Below are positions 1 through 9,629 of a stretch of DNA of 64,000 nucleotides, one piece after another. Position numbers and translations under genes: made by a program. The notes beneath the pieces are model-generated. The model worked only from the letters and a program-made list of their open reading frames with translations, made no database searches and had not been told where the DNA came from. Location: NCBI GenBank assembly GCA_035798135.1, contig JAPFBR010000007.1, positions 1 to 64,000 of the forward strand, read 5' to 3'. This DNA is from Sediminicola sp035798135 (lineage in GTDB: Bacteria; Bacteroidota; Bacteroidia; Flavobacteriales; Flavobacteriaceae). The first letter of the stretch is position 1; each line of letters starts with the position of its first letter.

Positions 1-1
1 T

Positions 2-3000
2 ACATTTGATTCCAAGATTGCCAGTGTGGTTGACAATACAGATGGAACATATACGATCACGGACGACTTTGGAGTAGCGGTGACGGTTGATACAAACAAC
101 ACGGTGACCACATTGGTGGATAACGGTGATGGAAGCTTTACCTATACTTCTGAGAATGGTACAATTACAACCTTTACAGAGACGTTATCCACTTTGGTGG
201 ACAATGCCAACGGTACTCTTACCTATACCAATGAGGATGGGGTTGCCACTACATTTGATTCCAAGATTGCCAGTGTGGTTGACAATACAGATGGAACATA
301 TACGATCACGGACGACTTTGGAGTAGGGGTGACCGTTGATACAAACAACACGGTGACCACTTTGGTGGACAACGGAGATGGCACCTATACCTATACGAAT
401 GAGTCTGGTGTTCCACAAAACATTGATACTAGAGCAAATTCTAATCCTTATACGCCTACTTCAGGTTTAACTTCAACTAATGTTCAAGGAGCATTGGACG
501 AATTGGCTGCCAGTAATGCGGCGGATAATGATACAGATCCAGCTAATGAGGTGAACACTGCCTTTGGCGTAAACGGTGCAAATTTAGAAATTACAGACAG
601 TAACAGTACACTTACAGTTCCTTTGGCAAGTTTAGGTACAGATGACCAGACATTGAGCATAGTAGGCAACGATTTGAGTATCCTAGATGGTAATACCGTA
701 ACCCTTCCTTCAGCAGATGGTACGGAGACGAAAGTAACGGCTGGGACAAATGTAACGGTTGCCGGTGACGGCTCCATTGCCACGCCTTATGTGGTGGGTG
801 TTGCCACTTTGGATGACGCGGATGCAGATCCAACGAACGAAATACAGACATTGATTTCAACAGATGGGTCAGTGACCTTGGTGCAGACCGGTGATGATTA
901 TGATCTTTCAGTAGCGGTCGTAGATGGTACGGAGACCAAAGTAACTGCTGGGACAAATGTAACGGTTGCCGGCGATGGTTCCATTGCCACACCTTATGTG
1001 GTGGATGTTGCCACATTGGACGATGCGGATGCAGATCCAGCAAATGAAATTCAAAATCTAGATCAAGTATTGGCTACTGGCAATGATGCCGGAGCCCAAG
1101 GAATAACAAACTTATTGGACCCTGTCAACCCACAGGATGCGGCCACCAAGAATTATGTGGACAGTGTTGCGGATGACGATATTACTGCAGTTAGTTTTAA
1201 CACGGGTACAAATACAATTACCGTTGATGAAGGAACAACTACCTTCTCTGCAGATCTTTCAACCTTGAACGAGACCGTTGTTGGAACCAATGATATTACC
1301 GTTACGGATGATGGCAACGGGAACTATTCCGTTGATTATTTGGACGGTGATAAGGATGCCACGAATGAGTATAACACAGCACTGGGTATGAACGCAGGTA
1401 GCCTTGAAGTAACTGACAATGGCAGTACGCTTTCAACAAGCCTTATTAGTACCGATCTTAATAATGATATTGCTTTCGGAGCAGATGGTAAATTATATTT
1501 GAATGCAGCTTCGGTAGCTATTTCTGAAACGGTTACCAATTTAGTGGATAATAATAATGGGACAATTACCTATACCAATGAAGACGGAACACCTCAAACA
1601 GTAAGTAAAGCAGACATTACTGACATGGGTAATGGAACCTACACCTTTACCAATAATGATGGTTCTGATGTTGTAATTGATTCCAGAGCAATATCAAATC
1701 CATACAATAATGTGCCTTCTGGTTTAACCGCTACAAATGTACAGGCAGCAATTGATGAATTGGCAATAGGCAGTACCGACAACCAGACATTATCAACTTC
1801 TGGCGCAGCTGGTGATATCACCATCTCCAATGGAAACAACATATCCATAAATGTTAATGATGCGGATGCTGATCCAACGAACGAAATACAGACAATGACA
1901 TCTACGGATGGTTCTGTAACCTTGGTACAAACTGGTGATGATTATGATCTTTCAGTAGCGGTCGTAGATGGCACTGAGACCAAAGTAACTGCTGGGACAA
2001 ATGTAACGGTTGCCGGTGATGGCTCCATTGCCACTCCTTATGTGGTGGGTGTTGCCACATTGGACGATGCGGATGCGGACCCGACAAATGAATTGATCAC
2101 GAGTGCTAATTTAACCGGTACGGATCTTAATATCATAGATGCGGGAGGAACAACGATCGTGGATCTTTCCTCATTGAACAATAGTGGTACCGATGACCAG
2201 ACATTAAGCATAGTAGGAAACGACTTGAGCATACTTGATGGAAATACTGTAACCCTTCCTTCAGCAGATGGTACGGAGACGAAAGTAACTGCGGGCACCA
2301 ATGTAACGGTTGCCGGCGATGGTTCCATTGCCACGCCTTATGTGGTGGGTGTCGCCACTTTGGACGATGCGGATGCTGATCCAACGAACGAAATACAGAC
2401 AATGACATCTACGGATGGTTCAGTAACCTTGGTACAAACTGGCGATGATTATGATTTCTCCGTAGCTGAAGCCGATGGGACAGAGACCAAAGTAAATGCG
2501 GGCACCAATGTAACGGTTGCCGGTGATGGCTCCATTGCCACTCCATATGTGGTGAGTGTTGCCACTTTGGACGATGCTGATGCAGATCCAACAAACGAAT
2601 ACAACACGGCCTTTTCGGTGAACGGTGCGAACCTTGAGTTGACCGATTTGGGAAGTACAATGACTGTGCCATTGGCTAGTCTAGGTACAGATGACCAGGC
2701 CTTGAGTTTGGCCGGAAACACCTTGACCTTGGAAGATGGAGGAACAGTAGATCTTACTTCATATTTGGACAATACAGATAATCAGAACTTATCCACCTCT
2801 GGCGCAGCTGGTGATATCACCATCTCCAATGGGAACAACATATCCATAAATGTAAATGATGCGGACGCGGACCCGACAAATGAACTGATCACAAGTGCCA
2901 ATTTAACCGGTACGGATCTTAATATCATTGATGCGGGAGGAACAACGATCGTGGATCTTTCCTCATTGAACAACAGTGGTACCGATGACCAGACATTGAG

Positions 3001-6000
3001 CATAGTAGGAAACGACTTGAGTATCCTGGATGGAAATACTGTAACCCTTCCTTCAGCAGATGGTACGGAGACGAAAGTAACTGCTGGGACAAATGTAACG
3101 GTTGCCGGTGATGGTTCCATTGCCACGCCTTATATGGTGGGTGTCGCCACTTTGGATGATGCTGATGCAGATCCAACGAACGAAATACAGACATTGACAT
3201 CTACGGATGGTTCAGTAACCTTGGTGCAGACTGGTGATGATTATGATCTTTCAGTAGCGGTCGTAGATGGCACTGAGACCAAAGTAACTGCTGGGACAAA
3301 TGTAACGGTTGCCGGTGACGGCTCAATTACCACGCCTTATGTGGTGGGTGTTGCCACATTGGACGATGCGGATGCAGATCCAGCAAATGAAATTCAAAAT
3401 CTAGATCAAGTATTGGCCACTGGCAATGATGCCGGAGCCCAAGGAATAACAAACTTATTGGACCCTGTCAACCCACAGGATGCGGCCACCAAGAATTATG
3501 TGGACAGTGTTGCGGATGACGATATTACTGCAGTTAGTTTTAACACGGGTACAAATACAATTACCGTTGATGAAGGAACAACCTCCTTCTCGGCAGATCT
3601 TACAACCTTGAGCGAGACCGTTATAGGTGCAAATGATATCACCGTTACGGATGATGGCAACGGGAACTATACCGTTGATTATTTGGACGGCGATAAGGAT
3701 GCCACGAATGAGTATAACACTGCACTGGGTATGAACGCAGGTAGCCTTGAAATAACTGACAACGGTAGTACCCTTGCAACAAGCCTTATCAGTAGCGATC
3801 TTAATAATGATATTGCTTTCGGAGCAGATGGTAAATTATATTTGAATGCAGCCTCGGTAGCTATTTCGGAAACGATTACCAATTTATCGGATGCAGGAAA
3901 TGGCCTAGTCACCTATATAAATGAAAATGGTACGACCCAAACGGTAAGTAAAGCAGACATTACAGATAATGGCAATGGAACCTACACCTTTACCAACAAC
4001 GATGGTTCGGATGTTGTAATTGATTCAAGAGCAATATCAAATCCATACAATAATGTTCCTTCTGGCTTAACTGCTACCAATGTGCAGGCAGCAATTGATG
4101 AATTGGCAATAGGCAGTACGGACAATCAGACGTTATCTACTTCTGGCGCAGCTGGTGATATCACCATCTCTAACGGAAACAACATATCCATAAATGTTAA
4201 TGATGCGGACGCGGACCCGACAAATGAATTGATCACGAGTGCCAATTTAACCGGTACGGATCTTAATATCATAGATGCGGGAGGAACAACGATCGTGGAT
4301 CTTTCCTCATTGAACAACAGTGGTACCGATGACCAGACATTAAGCATAGTAGGAAACGACTTGAGTATCCTGAATGGAAATACCGTAACCCTTCCTTCAG
4401 CGGATGGTACGGAGACGAAAGTAACTGCTGGGACAAATGTAACGGTTGCCGGTGATGGTTCCATTGCCACACCTTATGTGGTGGGTGTTGCCACATTGGA
4501 TGATGCTGATGCAGACCCCACCAACGAATACAACACGGGGATCAGTTTGGTAGGCAACAATCTTACCGTAACGGATGCAGGTGGAAACCAAACAGTTGAT
4601 ATCAGTGGAATCAATACGGATACCCAGGATCTTTCGATAGATGCAACGGGCAAGATCATCTCCTTGGTGGATGGTGGTTCCGTAATCATTGATGCGGACG
4701 ATGCTGATGCAGATCCAACGAACGAAATACAGACATTGACATCTATAGACGGTTCGGTAACCTTGACACCTAGTGGTGATGATTACGATCTATCGGTTGC
4801 TGTTGCTGATGGTTCCGAAACGAAAGTTACTGGAGCTGGAATTAACACCGTTACAGGTTCAGGAACAACCGCCAGTCCTTATGTAATAACAGGTACCGAA
4901 GTTGACGGAAGTATTACCAACGAGGTGAACACCGCTTTTGGAGTTGTAGGAAGTGATTTGACAATTACCGATGGTAATGGAACACTTTCAGTGCCATTGG
5001 CAACTATTGGTTCAGATAACCAGGTCCTATCCACTAGTGGAGCGGCAGGGAATATTACCATTGAAGACGGTAATACCCTAAACTTGAACGTGAATGATGC
5101 GGATGCAGACCCTGCCAATGAATATAACACAACCTTTGCGGTGAACGGTGCGAACCTTGAGTTGACCGATTTGGGAAGTACATTATCTGTGCCATTGACG
5201 AGTCTAGGTACAGATGACCAGGCCTTGAGCTTGGCTGGAAATACATTGACCTTGGAAGATGGCGGTACAGTAAACCTTGCTACATATTTGGATAATACGG
5301 ATACCCAGGATCTTTCGATAGATGCAACGGGCAAGATCATCTCCTTGGTGGATGGTGGTTCCGTAATCATTGATGCGGACGATGCTGATGCTGATCCAAC
5401 GAACGAAATACAGACAATGACATCTACGGATGGTTCAGTAACCTTGGTACAAACTGGTGATGATTATGATTTCTCCGTAGCTGAAGCCGATGGGACAGAG
5501 ACCAAAGTAAATGCGGGTACCAATGTAACGGTTGCCGGTGATGGCTCCATTGCCACTCCATATGTGGTGGGTGTTGCCACATTGGATGATGCTGATGCAG
5601 ACCCGACAAATGAATTGATCACGAGTGCCAATTTAACTGGTACGGACCTTAATATCATAGATGCGGGAGGAACAACGATCGTGGATCTTTCCTCATTGAA
5701 CAACAGTGGTACCGATGACCAGACCTTGAGCATAGTAGGAAACGACTTGAGTATCCTGGATGGAAATACCGTAACCCTACCTTCAGCAGATGGTACGGAG
5801 ACGAAAGTAACCGCTGGGACAAATGTAACGATTGCCGGCGATGGTTCCATTGCCACGCCTTATGTGGTGGGTGTCGCCACTTTGGACGATGCTGATGCAG
5901 ATCCAACGAACGAAATACAGACATTGACATCTACGGATGGTTCAGTGACTTTGACCCCAAGTGGTGGTGATTACGATCTATCGGTTGCCGTTGCTGACGG

Positions 6001-9000
6001 TTCCGAAACGAAAGTTACTGGAGCTGGCATTAACACCGTTACAGGTTCAGGAACAATCGCCAGTCCTTATGTAATAACAGGTACCGAAGTTGACGGAAGT
6101 ATTACCAACGAGGTGAACACCGCTTTTGGAGTTGTAGGAAGTGATTTGACAATTACCGATGGTAATGGAACACTTTCTGTGCCATTGGCCAACATTGGTT
6201 CTGATAACCAGGTCCTATCCACTAGTGGAACGGCAGGAAATATTACCATTGAAGACGGTAATACCCTAAACTTAAATGTGAATGATGCGGATTCAGACCC
6301 TGCCAATGAATATAACACAGCCTTTGCGGTGAACGGTGCGAACCTTGAGTTGACCGATTTGGGAAGTACACTTTCTGTGCCATTGGCTAGTCTAGGTACA
6401 GATGACCAGGCCTTGAGCTTGGCCGGAAACACCTTGACCTTGGAAGATGGCGGTACAGTAAACCTTACTCCATATTTGGACAATACGGATACTCAGGATC
6501 TTTCGATAGATGCAACGGGCAAGATCATCTCCTTGGTGGATGGTGGTTCTGTTACGATAAATGCTGATGATGCTGATGCAGATCCAACGAACGAAATACA
6601 GACAATGACATCTACGGATGGTTCAGTAACCTTGGTACAAACTGGCGATGATTATGATTTTTCAGTAGCTGTAGCCGATGGGACAGAGACTAAAGTAACT
6701 GCAGGTGCCAATGTAACGGTTGCCGGTGATGGTTCCATTGCCACGCCTTATGTGGTGGGTGTTGCCACTTTGGACGATGCGGATGCGGACCCGACAAATG
6801 AATTGATCACGAGTGCGAATTTAACCGGTACGGACCTTAATATCATAGATGCGGGAGGAACAACGATCGTGGATCTTTCCTCATTGAACAACAGTGGTAC
6901 CGATGACCAGACATTGAGCATAGTAGGAAACGACTTGAGCATACTGGATGGAAATACCGTAACCCTTCCTTCAGCAGATGGTACGGAGACGAAAGTAACT
7001 GCTGGGACAAATGTAACGGTTGCCGGCGATGGTTCCATTGCCACTCCTTATGTGGTGAGTGTTGCCACTTTGGACGATGCTGATGCTGATCCAACAAACG
7101 AATACAACACGGGGATCAGTTTGGTAGGCAACAATCTTACCGTAACGGATGCAGGTGGAAACCAAACAGTTGATATCAGTGGAATCAATACGGATACCCA
7201 GGATCTTTCGATAGATGCAACGGGCAAGATCATCTCCTTGGTGGATGGTGGTTCCGTAATCATTGATGCGGACGATGCGGATGCAGATCCAACGAACGAA
7301 ATACAGACAATGACATCTACGGATGGTTCAGTAACCTTGGTACAAACTGGTGATGATTATGATTTCTCCGTAGCTGAAGCCGATGGGACAGAGACCAAAG
7401 TAAATGCGGGCACCAATGTAACGGTTGCCGGTGATGGCTCCATTGCCACTCCATATGTGGTGAGTGTTACCACTTTGGACGATGCTGATGCAGACCCGAC
7501 AAATGAATTGATCACGAGTGCCAATTTAACCGGTACGGATCTTAATATCATTGATGCGGGAGGAACAACGATCGTGGATCTTTCCTCATTGAACAACAGT
7601 GGTACCGACGATCAGACATTGAGTATAGTAGGAAACGACTTGAGTATACTGGATGGTAATACCGTAACCCTTCCTTCAGCGGATGGTACGGAGACGAAAG
7701 TAACTGCTGGGACAAATGTAACGGTTGCCGGTGATGGCTCCATTGCCACACCTTATGTGGTGGGTGTTGCCACATTGGATGATGCTGATGCAGACCCCAC
7801 CAACGAATACAACACGGGGATCAGTCTGGCAGGTAACAATCTTACCGTAACGGATGCAGGTGGAAACCAAACCGTTGATATCAGTGGAATCAATACGGAT
7901 ACTCAGGATCTTTCTATAGATGCAACCGGCAAGATCATCTCCTTAGTGGATGGTGGTTCCGTAACCATTGATGCGGACGATGCGGATGCGGACCCAACGA
8001 ACGAATACAACACGACCTTTGCGGTTAACGGTGTGAACCTTGAGTTGACAGATTTGGGAAGCACGCTTTCAGTGCCATTGGCAAGTCTAGGTACAGATGA
8101 CCAGGCCTTGAGTTTGGCCGGAAACACCTTGACCTTGGAAGATGGAGGAACAGTAGATCTTACTTCATATTTGGACAATACGGATAACCAGACCTTGTCT
8201 ACATCAGGTGCTGCTGGGGATATAACTATCTCTGGAGGAAATAACCTTTCCATAAATGTAAATGATGCGGATGCGGATGCAACCAATGAAATACAAACCT
8301 TGACTTCAACAGATGGTTCAGTGACTTTGACACCTAGTGGTGATGATTACGATCTATCGGTTGCTGTTGCTGACGGTTCCGAAACGAAAGTTACTGGAGC
8401 TGGAATTAACACCGTTACAGGTTCAGGAACAACCGCCAGTCCTTATGTAATAACAGGTACCGAAGTTGACGGAAGTATTACCAACGAGGTGAACACCGCT
8501 TTTGGAGTTGTAGGAAGTGATTTGACAATTACCGATGGTAATGGAACACTTTCAGTGCCATTGGCAACTATTGGTTCAGATAACCAGGTCCTATCCACTA
8601 GTGGAGCGGCAGGGAATATTACCATTGAAGACGGTAATACCCTAAACTTGAACGTGAATGATGCGGATGCAGACCCGACCAATGAATACAACACCGGGAT
8701 CAGTTTTGTAGGATCCAACCTTACTGTAACGGATGCAGGTGGTAACCAAACCGTTGATATCAGCGGTATCAACACGGATACCCAGGATCTTTCGATAGAT
8801 GCAACGGGCAAGATCATCTCCTTGGTGGATGGTGGTTCTGTGACCATTGATGCTGATGATGCTGATGCAGATCCAACAAACGAATTAGCAGATTTAAATT
8901 TGGCGGCAAACATATTGACGTTATCAAATCCTGCAACTGGAGGAAACCAAGTAGATTTATCCTCATATGTGAATACGGACACCCAGGATCTTTCAATAGA

Positions 9001-9598
9001 TGCTACGGGCAAGATCATCTCCTTGGTGGATGGAGGTTCCGTAACCATTGATGCTGATGATGCGGATTCAGACCCTGCCAATGAATATAACACAGCCTTT
9101 GCAGTGAACGGTGCGAACCTTGAGTTGACCGATTTGGGAAATACGCTTTCTGTACCACTTACAGACTTAGGTACAGATGATCAGACAGCTGCCGAAGTAA
9201 ATGTGGTTACTCCTGTTGATGTTGATGGTGATAGTGTTTTGGATAACACTGTGGAAGAAGTGATCCAAGCTATTGCACCAATTACCTCTAAGGCGGCCAG
9301 GATTTTTTATCCCCCGTCCATTGCGGTAGATGCTTCTGCCAACGGAACCTTTACAATTGATTTATACGCACAGTATATTGCTCAATATGGTTCTCCAACA
9401 GTAGGAAGTGCGGGAGCACCGGCGGCTTTGCCAACGTATACCTCTGCTGAATTGTACTATTATGTAACCTATGCAGATCCAACAGTATTCAATACAGGTA
9501 CAATGAGTATTGCTGCTGATGGTAAATTAACGTATACAATCGTCGGGCAACCTTCTGATTACAACTCGTTGATCAACGTGGTATTTGTAGTAAAATAA
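2..9598 (+). CDS. Giant mosaic-repeat surface protein, 5' truncated by the window
   Basis: The frame is open from base 2, and the residues before the first possible start (GTG at 26) match an internal repeat (TFDSKIASVVDNTDGTYT), so the true start lies upstream. About 3,198 residues are visible. The body is a mosaic of a few module types that alternate in varying order. Most end in D-A-D-A-D-P-T-N-E (about 28 copies by eye, some with S or A substitutions) and are followed by IQTLTSTDGS, LITSANLTGTD, YNTAFAVNGAN or YNTGISLVGNN. Two copies of a phage tail-fibre-like motif (DPVNPQDAATKNYVD) occur near 1110-1160 and 3460-3510. The last ~110 residues are unique and aromatic-rich. Composition is rich in D, T, N, G and V with almost no Cys, typical of extracellular beta-solenoid or adhesin proteins. 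No T9SS C-terminal sorting domain is visible. It lies 31 nt before the CTD-B gene and is probably co-transcribed with it. Function is unknown; a surface adhesin or fibre is the inference. Confidence 0.85.
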   Translation, partial: TFDSKIASVVDNTDGTYTITDDFGVAVTVDTNNTVTTLVDNGDGSFTYTSENGTITTFTETLSTLVDNANGTLTYTNEDGVATTFDSKIASVVDNTDGTYTITDDFGVGVTVDTNNTVTTLVDNGDGTYTYTNESGVPQNIDTRANSNPYTPTSGLTSTNVQGALDELAASNAADNDTDPANEVNTAFGVNGANLEITDSNSTLTVPLASLGTDDQTLSIVGNDLSILDGNTVTLPSADGTETKVTAGTNVTVAGDGSIATPYVVGVATLDDADADPTNEIQTLISTDGSVTLVQTGDDYDLSVAVVDGTETKVTAGTNVTVAGDGSIATPYVVDVATLDDADADPANEIQNLDQVLATGNDAGAQGITNLLDPVNPQDAATKNYVDSVADDDITAVSFNTGTNTITVDEGTTTFSADLSTLNETVVGTNDITVTDDGNGNYSVDYLDGDKDATNEYNTALGMNAGSLEVTDNGSTLSTSLISTDLNNDIAFGADGKLYLNAASVAISETVTNLVDNNNGTITYTNEDGTPQTVSKADITDMGNGTYTFTNNDGSDVVIDSRAISNPYNNVPSGLTATNVQAAIDELAIGSTDNQTLSTSGAAGDITISNGNNISINVNDADADPTNEIQTMTSTDGSVTLVQTGDDYDLSVAVVDGTETKVTAGTNVTVAGDGSIATPYVVGVATLDDADADPTNELITSANLTGTDLNIIDAGGTTIVDLSSLNNSGTDDQTLSIVGNDLSILDGNTVTLPSADGTETKVTAGTNVTVAGDGSIATPYVVGVATLDDADADPTNEIQTMTSTDGSVTLVQTGDDYDFSVAEADGTETKVNAGTNVTVAGDGSIATPYVVSVATLDDADADPTNEYNTAFSVNGANLELTDLGSTMTVPLASLGTDDQALSLAGNTLTLEDGGTVDLTSYLDNTDNQNLSTSGAAGDITISNGNNISINVNDADADPTNELITSANLTGTDLNIIDAGGTTIVDLSSLNNSGTDDQTLSIVGNDLSILDGNTVTLPSADGTETKVTAGTNVTVAGDGSIATPYMVGVATLDDADADPTNEIQTLTSTDGSVTLVQTGDDYDLSVAVVDGTETKVTAGTNVTVAGDGSITTPYVVGVATLDDADADPANEIQNLDQVLATGNDAGAQGITNLLDPVNPQDAATKNYVDSVADDDITAVSFNTGTNTITVDEGTTSFSADLTTLSETVIGANDITVTDDGNGNYTVDYLDGDKDATNEYNTALGMNAGSLEITDNGSTLATSLISSDLNNDIAFGADGKLYLNAASVAISETITNLSDAGNGLVTYINENGTTQTVSKADITDNGNGTYTFTNNDGSDVVIDSRAISNPYNNVPSGLTATNVQAAIDELAIGSTDNQTLSTSGAAGDITISNGNNISINVNDADADPTNELITSANLTGTDLNIIDAGGTTIVDLSSLNNSGTDDQTLSIVGNDLSILNGNTVTLPSADGTETKVTAGTNVTVAGDGSIATPYVVGVATLDDADADPTNEYNTGISLVGNNLTVTDAGGNQTVDISGINTDTQDLSIDATGKIISLVDGGSVIIDADDADADPTNEIQTLTSIDGSVTLTPSGDDYDLSVAVADGSETKVTGAGINTVTGSGTTASPYVITGTEVDGSITNEVNTAFGVVGSDLTITDGNGTLSVPLATIGSDNQVLSTSGAAGNITIEDGNTLNLNVNDADADPANEYNTTFAVNGANLELTDLGSTLSVPLTSLGTDDQALSLAGNTLTLEDGGTVNLATYLDNTDTQDLSIDATGKIISLVDGGSVIIDADDADADPTNEIQTMTSTDGSVTLVQTGDDYDFSVAEADGTETKVNAGTNVTVAGDGSIATPYVVGVATLDDADADPTNELITSANLTGTDLNIIDAGGTTIVDLSSLNNSGTDDQTLSIVGNDLSILDGNTVTLPSADGTETKVTAGTNVTIAGDGSIATPYVVGVATLDDADADPTNEIQTLTSTDGSVTLTPSGGDYDLSVAVADGSETKVTGAGINTVTGSGTIASPYVITGTEVDGSITNEVNTAFGVVGSDLTITDGNGTLSVPLANIGSDNQVLSTSGTAGNITIEDGNTLNLNVNDADSDPANEYNTAFAVNGANLELTDLGSTLSVPLASLGTDDQALSLAGNTLTLEDGGTVNLTPYLDNTDTQDLSIDATGKIISLVDGGSVTINADDADADPTNEIQTMTSTDGSVTLVQTGDDYDFSVAVADGTETKVTAGANVTVAGDGSIATPYVVGVATLDDADADPTNELITSANLTGTDLNIIDAGGTTIVDLSSLNNSGTDDQTLSIVGNDLSILDGNTVTLPSADGTETKVTAGTNVTVAGDGSIATPYVVSVATLDDADADPTNEYNTGISLVGNNLTVTDAGGNQTVDISGINTDTQDLSIDATGKIISLVDGGSVIIDADDADADPTNEIQTMTSTDGSVTLVQTGDDYDFSVAEADGTETKVNAGTNVTVAGDGSIATPYVVSVTTLDDADADPTNELITSANLTGTDLNIIDAGGTTIVDLSSLNNSGTDDQTLSIVGNDLSILDGNTVTLPSADGTETKVTAGTNVTVAGDGSIATPYVVGVATLDDADADPTNEYNTGISLAGNNLTVTDAGGNQTVDISGINTDTQDLSIDATGKIISLVDGGSVTIDADDADADPTNEYNTTFAVNGVNLELTDLGSTLSVPLASLGTDDQALSLAGNTLTLEDGGTVDLTSYLDNTDNQTLSTSGAAGDITISGGNNLSINVNDADADATNEIQTLTSTDGSVTLTPSGDDYDLSVAVADGSETKVTGAGINTVTGSGTTASPYVITGTEVDGSITNEVNTAFGVVGSDLTITDGNGTLSVPLATIGSDNQVLSTSGAAGNITIEDGNTLNLNVNDADADPTNEYNTGISFVGSNLTVTDAGGNQTVDISGINTDTQDLSIDATGKIISLVDGGSVTIDADDADADPTNELADLNLAANILTLSNPATGGNQVDLSSYVNTDTQDLSIDATGKIISLVDGGSVTIDADDADSDPANEYNTAFAVNGANLELTDLGNTLSVPLTDLGTDDQTAAEVNVVTPVDVDGDSVLDNTVEEVIQAIAPITSKAARIFYPPSIAVDASANGTFTIDLYAQYIAQYGSPTVGSAGAPAALPTYTSAELYYYVTYADPTVFNTGTMSIAADGKLTYTIVGQPSDYNSLINVVFVVK

Positions 9599-9629
9599 TT
9601 AAAATTAAGCATCAACGAACCGAAATAAT

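Noticed and set aside
8443..9093. Long antisense open frame (about 216 codons) and many similar ones opposite the giant gene
   Set aside because: They arise from the repeated codon pattern of the sense gene and encode low-complexity sequence with no start context.
2..9598. Regularly repeated DNA that could suggest a CRISPR array or tandem satellite
   Set aside because: All repeats are in one open reading frame with unequal module lengths and no constant-repeat/variable-spacer structure.
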